A stretch of 64,000 nucleotides of DNA from Buxus sempervirens (Eukaryota; Streptophyta; Magnoliopsida; Buxales; Buxaceae). Under the pieces are notes generated by a model. That model had not been told where the DNA came from, made no database searches, and worked only from the letters and a program-made list of their open reading frames with translations. The stretch lies in NCBI GenBank assembly GCA_947561395.2, contig OX387193.1, positions 15,376,001-15,440,000 on the forward strand, written 5' to 3'. Position 1 is the stretch's first letter; every line of letters begins with the position of its first letter. Made by a program: the position numbers and the translations under genes. Shown here piece by piece: positions 55,274 through 64,000 of this stretch.

Positions 55274-57842
55274 TTTTTTTTTTTGGTAGGAAAATCTTTA
55301 TAGCTTTATTTATTATTGATGAGATTTCCTTCCAAAAGTTTCACCCAAAAGTCAGCATACAAAATTTGGTTAGAAATATTGGTTGTTTCTTAATACACAC
55401 ACAAGAAAAACTATCTATTGCATAATTTGCCAAATGGTCAGTAGCAAAGTTGCACTCCCTATAAATGTATTTTATGGAGCAGAATTCAAAAGTTTCTTTA
55501 AGAATACTTGCTTTTGATATGATGCTATTAACTAACCATGGCATTTCATCCTCTCCCGAATTCATGAGCTCTGCTAGAGATTTGGAGTTCGTCTCTATTT
55601 CAATTCTCCTTAGACCTGGAGATGCTACCATTCTTAATCCTTCCAGTAATCCATAGGCCTATGCAATTGTTGCTGTTGCCCAACCTATATGCCAAGCTTT
55701 TGCAGCTATGAAATTCACATTTGGACCTCTACAAGTTATCTCACAAGTTGCTTCTCTCGGGTTTCCATGTGACGCCCCATCAACGTTATTTTTGAAATTT
55801 TGGTTCTTCGGCCTCTCCGATCCTATCTTCTCCTCTCTGTTCTTTTTTCTTTCTCTCGTACTTGATGCCATTCCACTTGAATATTCTTGCAAAGCATTTA
55901 TTACCATCTTTCTTTCCTTCCATACTGTCCAGAACAAGTTCGCCCAAGTCTCTCTTGGATTATTTTCAGTTTGATTCTCATGAAGTCTCTTGAACCACCA
56001 TTCTTTCATCTTCGGTTAAGTCTCAAGGTAATCCAACCTTCCCCAGCGGTTGCAAATAGTAATGCCCTTGTGTATGTGTATTCAATGAATAAGTGGATGC
56101 TACTTCTAGTTGCTAGGTTGCACAATACACATTCTTGAAGAGGTTGATGGAGTCTTTGATGCAATATGTCCTTTGTTGGTAGCCCATTCTGCATGCTTTT
56201 CCACACAAAGAATCTGATTTTCTGTGGGCATGTTAATTTCCAAATTTTCTTCCATAGATGATTCCCCTGCATATCATTCTTGTTAGTTAGTAATTAATAT
56301 GCAGATTTTATTGTAAACTTACCTGAATTACCAGCTTTCCAAATTGGGCATTCCCTATTTCTTGAAGGATGAAGCTGTCTTAATAATCTTTGCAAAATGC
56401 TCGGGCCATATCATGTTTAATATGCTACTATCCCATTGCTATGTTTCTGAATTTACCAGATCAGCTAATGTTTCTATTTGGTCCATTCCTGCAAGGTTTG
56501 GTTGTGCTGCCTGGTTATCAGTAAAAGGGATTCAACTTGTGTCTGAGATCTTTATAGAGTCTCCATTTGCAATTGTCCATCCCATACCTTTCTTGATGAG
56601 GCTTTTGGAGTCATGAAGTTGCTTCCAGAGTAGAGAGTCAAAGCCTTTCTTGGAAATTTCTAAGAAGCTCTTGTTCCAAAAGTACTTTGCTTTAAAGTGA
56701 GTAGACCCGAATTTTCCTTCATATGCCATCAGGTCCCATGCTTTCTTAGCTATGAGGACCTCATTAAAATATTTCAGATTTTTTATATTAGGTGCCCTCC
56801 TTCGTTGGGTTTACAAATTCTCTCCCAACCAATTGTGTGGAGATTTCTTTCTTCGTTTGGTTTTGCCAATAAGAATTTCCTTGATTCCCTTTCAATTTAT
56901 TCAATTGACTGGATAGGCATCTTCATGCAAGACATTAGATGTAAAGGCGTTCCCATAATAATAAAGTTACTCAATGTAGTTCTCCTAGCTCGATTAAGAA
57001 TCCTGTCTTTCCAATTTGCCAGTCTCTTACTGATTCTGTTACTAATGTCTGTGAATAGGGCATTTGTCATCCTACCATTAGGAAGAGGGATCCCAAGATA
57101 TTATTTAAAACTGTTTTTTTCTTTGACACCAAAATACTTCCTACCCTCTTTCCCTGCCTTTAATACAAGGACTGATAATAAGCTTCATTTTTGATAAGTT
57201 TACCTCATGAGCAGCCATATTAAAAAAGTTACAAAGAATTGACAAAAGATTTTTACCTTCATGTATAGTGGCCTTTCGAAAGAGGAGAAGATCATTCGCA
57301 AGTAGTAGATGAGACAGTGTAGGGCTCTCAACTGATTTTGATGCCTTTCAACGAATTGATAGATTCAACTACATGGAGGGCATGAGATAAAACCTGTTGG
57401 GTGATAATGAAGAGATAAGGGGACAGGAGTTCCCCTTGTCATATTCCTCTACTTGGTTTGAATCTTCAGATGGAGAGCCATTAATTAAGATGGAATAAGA
57501 GACGGTGGTTATGCATTGCATTATTAAGTATACATTGTGATTGTAGAACCCAACATCAATGAGAGACTTTTTAATCATGGACCATTTAAGTCTGTCATAA
57601 GCCTTGGATAGGTCAATCTTAAGAGCAAAGCCTCCCATCTTGCACCTTTTTCTACCTTTGATATAATGCATAGTTTCCTAAGCCATGATAATGCGATCAT
57701 GTATAAATCTATTGGCCATGAATGCACTTTAATTTGAGGAAATGATTTTCTCAAGTGAAGGTCTCGTCCTATTCACTATAGTTCTCACTATAATTTTATA
57801 GCTAAAATTACATTAGCTAATAAGTCTAAATTCATTTGTCTT
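55274..57842 (-). pseudogene. LINE ORF2, copy 2, with 3' tail and RNase H
   Basis: The minus-strand 3' end is an A11 tail (55274-55284 as T). The last domain is an RNase H-like region (RRIEIETNSKSLAELMNSGE, YRECNFATDHLANYAIDSF; about 55400-55660). Upstream are the zinc-binding region (WKSMQNGLPTKDIL, CVLCNLAT; about 56090-56210), the RT C-terminal part and the RT palm (FALKIDLSKAYDRLKWSMI, about 57580-57640). The active-site box reads LANDLLLF (codons 57288-57300). Many stops and frameshifts are present. The copia element cuts it at 57843. Confidence 0.9.
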
Positions 57843-58028
57843 TGTTAGAAATCAAACAGCAACAAAAAGCGAAATAGAAAACAAAGTAAACAAGAGACAC
57901 AATTTACGTGGTTTGGCAAGGATGCCTACGTCAACAAATAATGGGGTTCCTTTCCTTTATTTGTGAAAAATAGGGTTACAAAACACATAACCCTCTCCTG
58001 ACTGAAAAACAATACAGTCTCTCAACAT

Positions 58029-60450
58029 TGTGAGACATGGAAAAATGTCATCTAGGATGACTTCCGATATTGTCATGCAGGGATCGATAAAAATAAAGAG
58101 TCGCCACCATCCAAGTTAAGGTGTGAATGGACACCAAAGGGTTCATAAAAGCCGAATAGAGCCCAAGTAGTTCTAATATAAGGAAAAATCCAGAGATCAG
58201 GTAAGGGGAATTATTTATGAGCGGGGGAAGGTGTTAGGCACCCCCACTCATCCGCCGAAGATGGTTGCCACATGCTTGTTTATGCTAAGGATTGTTTGCT
58301 AATAAAATAAGAAAACAAGAGATGCTCAAAATAAGCAAAATGTATGTGATTATTCCACATGAGCAATCCAATGAATTCGGACTCTCCTCATGGATATACC
58401 ACTTTAGAACTTCATGAATGAAGGAAAATCTAAGTCAAGTTTGAAGAAAATCAAGCCAAGGCAAATCTGAAAAAATTAGACTAAAAGAGCTTGAAAGCTT
58501 CGATTAACCATAACTCATTCAATTTAAATCCAAATCCAATGAAACCAAAACCATTTGAAAACTGGTATATATTAGAGTGTACAGTAAAAAATTCAGCTCA
58601 ATCCGATTTAAAACGAGACAGAAATCCACATCTGAAATCTGCTGTTATAACTCGGAAAAAATAGTGAGTAGGCATTTTCAAAACCTTATTCGTGGAGTTT
58701 GACTTAATAAAAATTCATGAAAATTTGCATGGATGAAGTATGTGGTGCCACCTTTCCAAAGAGATAAGCCTCACACCAAACTCCATCCGGATGTGGCTTG
58801 TGTGCTCTCTTGAACAGGCCTAGAAGACCACAGATTAGCTCTGGACTATGCCAGCGAGCAGCTCTGAGTCCATCAAGCACACAGGCCACAAATCAGATCA
58901 AAATCTGCTGAAACTAGTTGGAAATGAAAATAGACTTCTCAAGGAAAACTCAGAAACTAAAATCACTTGAAACGGATTAAAATTGAGCAAATGGTGCACC
59001 ATCAAAGCGGCAAGTTCAGCAATCTGGGCTGAACTGACTTACAGACTTTGAACAGATGGTGTCAAAAAATGGCTCCATAAAAATGAGCTAAAATTTTCAG
59101 ATATAAAGTAGGCCATTCCATCTATCACATGTCTTAGGAATCACTCAAAAATTCATCCAGAAGATGAAGTTATGAGCATTCTAAGACAGGCCACCGATGC
59201 TGCCCTGTTTTGAAGATTTTTGAAGAGAAAACCAAAACTAGTGTATGTGTGCAAGTGAATTCGACCAAAACACTTGGAAATCAAGAAATCACATCTCATG
59301 AAGTTCTAAAATTCATTCTAAAGCCAATAACCTCAGATTTCCCGTATTAAACACGGAAATCCAAGATCTAGCTTATTTGATGAAAATAGTGAAAAGTGTG
59401 TGAATAGGTGGAAATCAATTTTCTAGGAGAAGGCTGGAATCCATTGCTATTGAGAGCAAGGATTCACACAATTTCTCCAGAAGCAAATGCATAAATATTA
59501 GAAAAATCATCCATAGGCTCAAAATAACCAAATAGCATGCTCTTCATCATTTGTAGGTTCTAAGCCTAGAGGATCCATTCCTACTTCTTTTTCCCAAGGC
59601 TCTCTTTTCACGTTTTACGGCTAGAGAGAATTCTCAGGTACTTTAGAAGAGGTTTGGGGTTGCAAAAATACACAAAGTGGCCTTACACTACAGAAAGGTA
59701 GAAGATGAGAGTTGGAATTGTAAAGAGAATGCTGGAAAATCAAATGGAGCTTTACCTTAGTAGCTTGAGCACTTGAGTAGACAATCCAGCAGAGTTTCCC
59801 TTCTTCTTGTAGAGCTTCAATGCTTCAAATTGTCAGCCATTTGAAAGAGGAGGACCCCTCTATTTATAGGCAAAGCCAAGGGTAGAAAAGTCCCAAGGGT
59901 ATGCCTAAAAGCTCTTCTAGATTATTCCAATTCTCCTTAAAGGCTTGGATTCGAGTAATTTCGCAAGTTTTGGAGGGTGAAATAGGGAGTTCAAGTCCCT
60001 GAGAGAGAGGTAATATGCGTAAATAAGGCTCAGAGATCAAGTCATTTCACAAATCCCCGAAACAACTAAAACCGTATATACAGTGCGGTTTCCACAGAAC
60101 CATCACTATATGTGCGGTTTCTATGCAAATTCACCTCAACCGCACACACAGGGCGGTTCCAATTCAGTTACGCTTGTCATGATTGCTGTCGACGTGGCTT
60201 AACGGCCGAAGCTTCCGGAAGCCATGTAGCAGCTCATGCGAGAAGCATGAACATCAACCGTGCTGTGTGTGCGGTCGCAACCGCATATATAGAGCGGTTG
60301 AGACCAAATTCTCAGAAACCGTATATTCAGTGCGGTTAGCACCACTTTTGAGTATTTTTGAGTGTTTGACATATGTCAAGGCTCAAATAAAATGTTTAAA
60401 GTTCTTTTTGAGGGTTCTATTATATTGAGGTGCAATTTGGGGTGTTTACA
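58029..60450 (-). mobile_element. Solo LTR C3 nested in the copia LTR, 2.4 kb
   Basis: Plus-strand ends are TGTGAGACATGGAAAAATG (58029) and TTTGGGGTGTTTACA (60450), with a perfect AACAT duplication at 58024-58028 and 60451-60455. The TATA box TATAAATAGAGG (59861-59868, -) gives the minus sense. The AAGAGTCGCCACC and GGGGGAAGGTGTTAGGCACC stretches are shared with C1 and C2. No coding region. Confidence 0.95.
60069..60350 (-). repeat. Palindrome cluster GCGGTT/AACCGC in C3
   Basis: At least eight copies of GTGCGGTT, GGGCGGTT, GAGCGGTT and AACCGCA(T/C) in both orientations, for example CAACCGCATATATAGAGCGG. It lies 200-490 bases upstream of the TATA box. Confidence 0.82.
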
Positions 60451-61035
60451 AACATAGACCAGAAACCCTAACTCTTAGGTTTTATACAAGAGACACCGAA
60501 GTTACAAAAATACCCCTTATACGGTTTAGCCCCGAACCCTGAGCAAGGGGGCCGCTGGCCCCCCTACAAACCCCCCAACGAGTTCACCGTGGAGCTCAAC
60601 CTGTGAAAGCTGGGGCTGAGTGTACAGTATGGCCCGTATCTAAACATTGATTTAATTCAGGTCACATATCCAACAAATCTCCACCTTGACTTGAATCATG
60701 TCAATCTCCTGCACACCCTTCCTTCCTGCATTGTCTTCTTCAGAATGCAGCTCCACACCCATTATAGGTATTATTTCCTCAATGTCTGAGCAAGTTGATT
60801 AAGACCAAACAATACTTGAACTTCTCTGTTGGTAGCACCTTGGTTAATATGTCTGCAGCATTGTCCTTTGTATTCATCTTACAAAGATGAATTTCCCTTT
60901 CTGAGATATATTCTCTGATTTTGTGTATCTCACTGCAATGTATTTTGTTCTTGCATGATAAACTTGGTTCTTTGCTAAGTGAATAGCACTCTGGCTATTG
61001 CATCCAATCCGTACGCTTCCTTGATTCATGCTAAG

Positions 61036-61968
61036 TTAATTAACAAGTCCTTTCAACCATATAGTTTCCTTTGCTGTTTCCAAAGCAGCCATGTATTCAG
61101 CCTCTGTTGTTGATAAAGCAACCACCCCTTGAAGTACAGACCTCCAACTGATTGCCCGTCTTGTGAGAGTGAATACATATCCTGTAGATGATTTCCCTTT
61201 ATCCAAATCTCCAATAAAGTCAGAATCTACATAACCAATCATATGATTTGAAGATTCACTCTTCTCAAATAGAATACCAAGGTTCTTAGTTCCATTCAAA
61301 TATATGAAAATCCATTTCACTGCACTCCAATGTTCTTGCTCTGGATTTTCCATGTATCTGCTAACCATGCTCACTGTATGAGCTATGTCAGGTCTTGTAC
61401 ATACCATAGCATACATCAAATTGCCCACTGCACTAGCATTAGGAACATGAGACATCTAAGTTTTCTTTTCTTCAGTAGAAGGACACAATCCTGCACTCAA
61501 CCTGAAATGTGCAGCAAGAGGTGTGCAAACAGGTTTTGCTTTATGCATATTAAATCTTTCTAAAACCTTCTCTATATAATTTCCTTGTGAAAGCCACAAC
61601 CTCCCTTGTTGCCTGTCTCTGTGGATTTCCATGCCAAGTATTTTTCTAGCATGTCGTACATCCTTCATGTCAAATTCATTTCCCAACATGGATTTCAATG
61701 TATTAATATCAAACATATTCTTTGCAACAATTAACATGTCATCCACATACAACAACAAATATATGTAGGAACCATCACGAAGAACTTTAAAGTAAACACA
61801 ATAGTCATACTCACATCTTGTGTAGCCTTTCTTTGTCATAAATGAATCAAATTGTTTGTTCCTTTGTCTTGGAGATTGTTTCAGACCATAGAAAGACCTC
61901 TTCAACTTGCAAACAAAGTTCTCATTTCTTGGTTCTTTGAATCCTTCAGGTTGCTGCATGTATATCTA
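61036..61968 (-). pseudogene. Copia RT C-terminal half and RNase H
   Basis: RT: MQQPEGFKEP, KLKRSFYGLKQSPRQ, CEYDYCVYFK, the active site LLLYVDDMLIVA (intact YVDD), and FDMKDVRHARKILGMEI. One TAG (61456-61458) separates it from RNase H, which reads NASAVGNLMYAMVCTRPDIA, GYVDSDFIGDLDKGKSSTGY, AISWRSVLQGVVALSTTEAE and ETIWLKGLV. The catalytic residues of RNase H (D in VDSD, E in TTEAE) remain. Another TAG lies at 61966-61968, before MQQPEG. Confidence 0.9.
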
Positions 61969-62327
61969 CTCTTCCAACTCTCCATGAACAAAAGCCATCT
62001 TCATATCAAGTTGTACCAATTCAAGATTGAACTGGGCTACCATAGCTAACAGAACTCTTATTGAAGTATGTTTCACAATTGGTGCAAAGATCTCATTGAA
62101 GTCAATCCCTTCCTTTTGTGCATAACCTTTTGCAACCAAACGTGCCTTATAGCGTTCAAGTTCACCTTTAACTGTAGCTTATTTTTTTTGTATATCCATT
62201 TGCAACCAATTGCCTTCTTTCCTTTGTGTAGTTCTGTCAACTCCCAAGTCTTGTTCATGTGTAGGGACTCCATCTTCTCATTCATAGCAGTCATCCATTT
62301 ATTATTATCTTTAGAATTCATGGCTTC
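61969..62327 (-). pseudogene. Copia RT N-terminal part, frameshifted
   Basis: Starts WMTAMNEKMESLHMNKTWEL and KAIGCKWIYKK. A frameshift in an A-run (about 62178-62187) is followed in the other frame by ERYKARLVAKGYAQKEGIDF, NEIFAPIVKHTSIRVLLAMV and QLDMKMAFVHGELEE. Confidence 0.85.
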
Positions 62328-63382
62328 CTAAAATGAACATGGATATCCAGGTCCAGTAATGAGAGCAAAAGAAACCATATCTTCAAAGCCATACCTGACA
62401 GGCGCTTTCTTTTCCATTCTTTTTTGTCCCTTGCAATGATTGTGGGTCTCTTGTTCACTAGATGACTCTCCTTGAGGCATATCACAATGCTTTTCATGCT
62501 CAACTGTGTCATGTAGCTCCACCTCAACACGAAGTGTACCCTTTTCTTGATGGTCATCTGGTTGCGATACTTCATCATTCTGTTTTCCATGTTTTAGCAA
62601 GTGTGCTTCATTAAAAACCACATCTCTACTAGTGAACACCTTCTTAGATTCAGGATCCCATAGTTTGTATCCCTTTACACCTTTCTCAAATCCAATGAAG
62701 ATGTAATTCTTTGATTTTGAGTCAAGCTTGCTCCTCTCTGTGCTTTGAATGTGGGCATATGCTGGACATCCAAAAATCTTCAACATAAAATAATCTGCTT
62801 GTTTTCCTGACCATACGTTCTTCGGGGTCTTGAAACCAATAGCTGTGGAGGGTGACTTGTTAATTATGTTGCAAGCCATGTTGACAGCTTCAGCCCAAAA
62901 TGACTTATCAAGACCAGCAAGTAATCTCATGCTTCTAGCCCTCTCCAAGAGTGTTTTGTTCATTCTTTTTGCCACTCCATTTTGCTGCGGAGTCCCCTTA
63001 TTTGTAAAATGCCTGGCAATTCCTTCATTTTGGCAATACTCCATGAATTCTGTATGCTTGTATTATGTTCCATTGTCTGATCTGATACATTTCAGTTGTT
63101 TGCCTGTTTGCTTTTCAACTTTTGCCTTCCATCTCCTGAAGATCCTGAATACTTCAGATTTATGCTTCATAAAGTAAATCCATACCTTCCTGGAATAGTC
63201 ATCCGCAAAAGATACAAAGTATTTTGCCTTTCCTTTTGATGGTACTGGTGAAGGCCCCTATACATCTGTATGACCATAATCCAACACTTCTTTGCTTCTA
63301 TGAGTTCCAGTATTGAATTTAACCCTGCATTGTTTCCCATACAACCAATATTTACAGAAATTGATCTTGCAAAATTTAACAC
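62328..63382 (-). pseudogene. Copia integrase, catalytic Glu lost
   Basis: From the right: core start with FTL, GPSPVPSKG (about 63230-63250), the Asp of RSDNGT (about 63065-63080) followed by a TAA (63063-63065), then HFTNKGTPQQNGVAKRMNKT. The Glu normally found in NGVAERMN is Lys here, so the D,D-35-E triad is broken. Next come SFWAEAVNMACNIINKSP, IFGCPAYAHI, KLDSKSKNYIFIGF and YKLWDPESKKVFTSRDVVF, and the linker to RT. Confidence 0.88.
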
Positions 63383-63431
63383 CTTTCAACAGATTCCTTT
63401 TATGTAGTTCCATCATACCCCTTTCACTCAT

Positions 63432-63640
63432 CTAGCCTAATCTCATATGCCAGAGATCACTATCATTATTACTATCATCTAAGGTTGTAAATGCAGCTCC
63501 ACCTACAACTATATTCTCCAGGAGTTTGTGGAGGTTTCCAACCTTGTGACCCTTCATGACTACCATGGTACCCTTGGATACTTTAAGAACTCCACCTTCT
63601 GCTGTATATTTATACATATTGGAATCTAATACTCCCAGAG
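63432..63640 (-). pseudogene. Copia GAG-pre-integrase domain
   Basis: Translation YTAEGGVLKVSKGTMVVMKG, NLHKLLENIVVGGA and SDLWHMRLG, the usual zinc-binding lead-in of copia integrases (H of WHMRLG). It runs on after a stop near 63432 into MSERGM. Confidence 0.8.
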
Positions 63641-63799
63641 ATATTTGATTTTTGGTTAAGTCAAGAACATGTCGTACATCACTAAGAGTTCGAACTAAAC
63701 CATCAAAACATCTTAAGTTTGATTGTTCCTATTCAATGGACTTACAGGAAGCATTGTTTCCCATCAAAACAGATCCTCCATTAAACGGCTCATATATAT

Positions 63800-63880
63800 C
63801 GAACCAATGTCTATGACACATATGCCAAGAACAACCAAAATCTAAAATCCACGAATCTTCAAATTGATTCTTACTTGATG
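63800..63880 (-). pseudogene. Copia protease remnant with altered active site
   Basis: EDSWILDFGCSWHMCHRHWF (about 63800-63860). Copia proteases normally have D-S-G or D-T-G here; the middle residue is Phe, so the aspartic protease box is damaged. The upstream gag frame is not found. Confidence 0.75.
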
Positions 63881-64000
63881 TAACTGATTAAGTGGTTAAA
63901 TTGCATATTTAAGCCACTTATTGAGGTGAAAAATACAGAAAAATCCTTTAATAATTGCTTAATCATTCATAGATTTCTGTTTATTGCCTAAGCATCGAAT
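63881..64000. other. Edge sequence, non-coding, perhaps another insertion
   Basis: AAGTGGTTAAATTGCATATT and following bases do not fit a copia gag frame. Too short to classify. Confidence 0.35.

Larger units (their letters stand above)
57843..60675 (-). mobile_element. 3' LTR of the copia element, holding C3
   Basis: In the minus sense it starts TGTTGGATATGTGACC (60675) and ends GATTTCTAACA (57843). Net of the nested C3 it is 406 bases, usual for Ty1/copia. The polypurine tract AAGGTGGAGATT (minus) directly precedes it at 60676-60688. It is inserted in LINE copy 2; the other end is beyond the window, so the target duplication cannot be checked. Confidence 0.85.
60676..64000 (-). mobile_element. 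Ty1/copia element, coding part, degenerate, runs off the window
   Basis: Minus-strand order from the right edge: protease remnant, GAG-pre-integrase, integrase, RT, RNase H, polypurine tract, 3' LTR. This integrase-before-RT order defines Ty1/copia. Stops, a frameshift and lost catalytic residues (see the domain entries) make it inactive. The non-coding stretch from about 63880 to 64000 interrupts the expected gag-protease frame, so a further insertion may begin there. Confidence 0.88.

Noticed and set aside
1-64000. tRNA, rRNA or intact virus
   Set aside because: No cloverleaf-type tRNA or rRNA segment was noticed on reading, and all RT sequences belong to LINE, gypsy (with chromodomain integrase) or copia elements.

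Overview
The window reads as a repeat-rich piece of a plant nuclear genome. It is AT-rich and contains chromodomain Ty3/gypsy, Ty1/copia and LINE-1-type elements, a plant lipid-transfer-protein gene with a spliced intron, and exons of plant nuclear genes. I see no bacterial gene, rRNA, tRNA or CRISPR. The species cannot be named from the sequence.

Most of the DNA is a stack of LTR retrotransposons inserted into one another. I sort the LTRs into three families by their ends and by the position of the TATA box. Family A (sense start TGTAAAACCC, sense end GGGGCGTTACA or similar) belongs to a chromodomain Ty3/gypsy element, part of whose pol gene is present. Family B (TGTAAGCACC ... GTGCGCACA) and family C (TGTAGACACCCC ... 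ATGTCTCACA) have no coding region here; their layout resembles Tat/Ogre-type LTRs. Eleven LTRs stand alone, and ten of these have recognisable 5-bp target-site duplications (nine perfect), so they are solo LTRs.

Layout: 1-6335 is an interrupted A-type LTR (A3, +) holding solo LTR A1 (566-4480, -). 6336-8543 is the 3' part of a LINE ORF2 (-), broken by solo LTR B2 (8544-16347, -), which holds B1 (8575-10362, +) and C1 (10563-13216, +). The LINE resumes at 16353-16506 and is cut again by a truncated chromovirus (16507-30252, -). That pol gene is split by solo LTR A2 (19736-22890, +) and by B3 (24818-29934, -), which holds C2 (27137-28935, -). 30253-38200 is mixed low-copy sequence with dispersed repeat D and solo LTR A4 (33574-35881, -).

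The only gene that looks intact is a DIR1-like lipid transfer protein at 38222-38893 (-), with two exons, a TATA box and a poly(A) signal. It is followed by B4 (40078-43715, -). From about 44.9 to 51.6 kb a mosaic of correctly spliced-looking exons from unrelated genes lies all on the minus strand: a PHD finger, a GIF/SS18 SNH segment, a SEH1 nucleoporin WD segment and a BTB-type exon. It has two related copies of a 5' module with a Helitron-like end, which suggests gene-fragment capture.

The right end holds a third LINE fragment (51640-52480), B5 (52791-54783, +), repeat D, a second copy of the first LINE (55274-57842, -), and a copia element (-) from 57843 to beyond the window whose 3' LTR is interrupted by C3 (58029-60450, -). 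Several structures are not explained by the usual parts list. The main ones are a stem-loop in family A LTRs whose stem is kept by compensatory change, palindrome clusters that keep their slot but not their sequence, and a fold-back module shared by an A and a C LTR in opposite sense.
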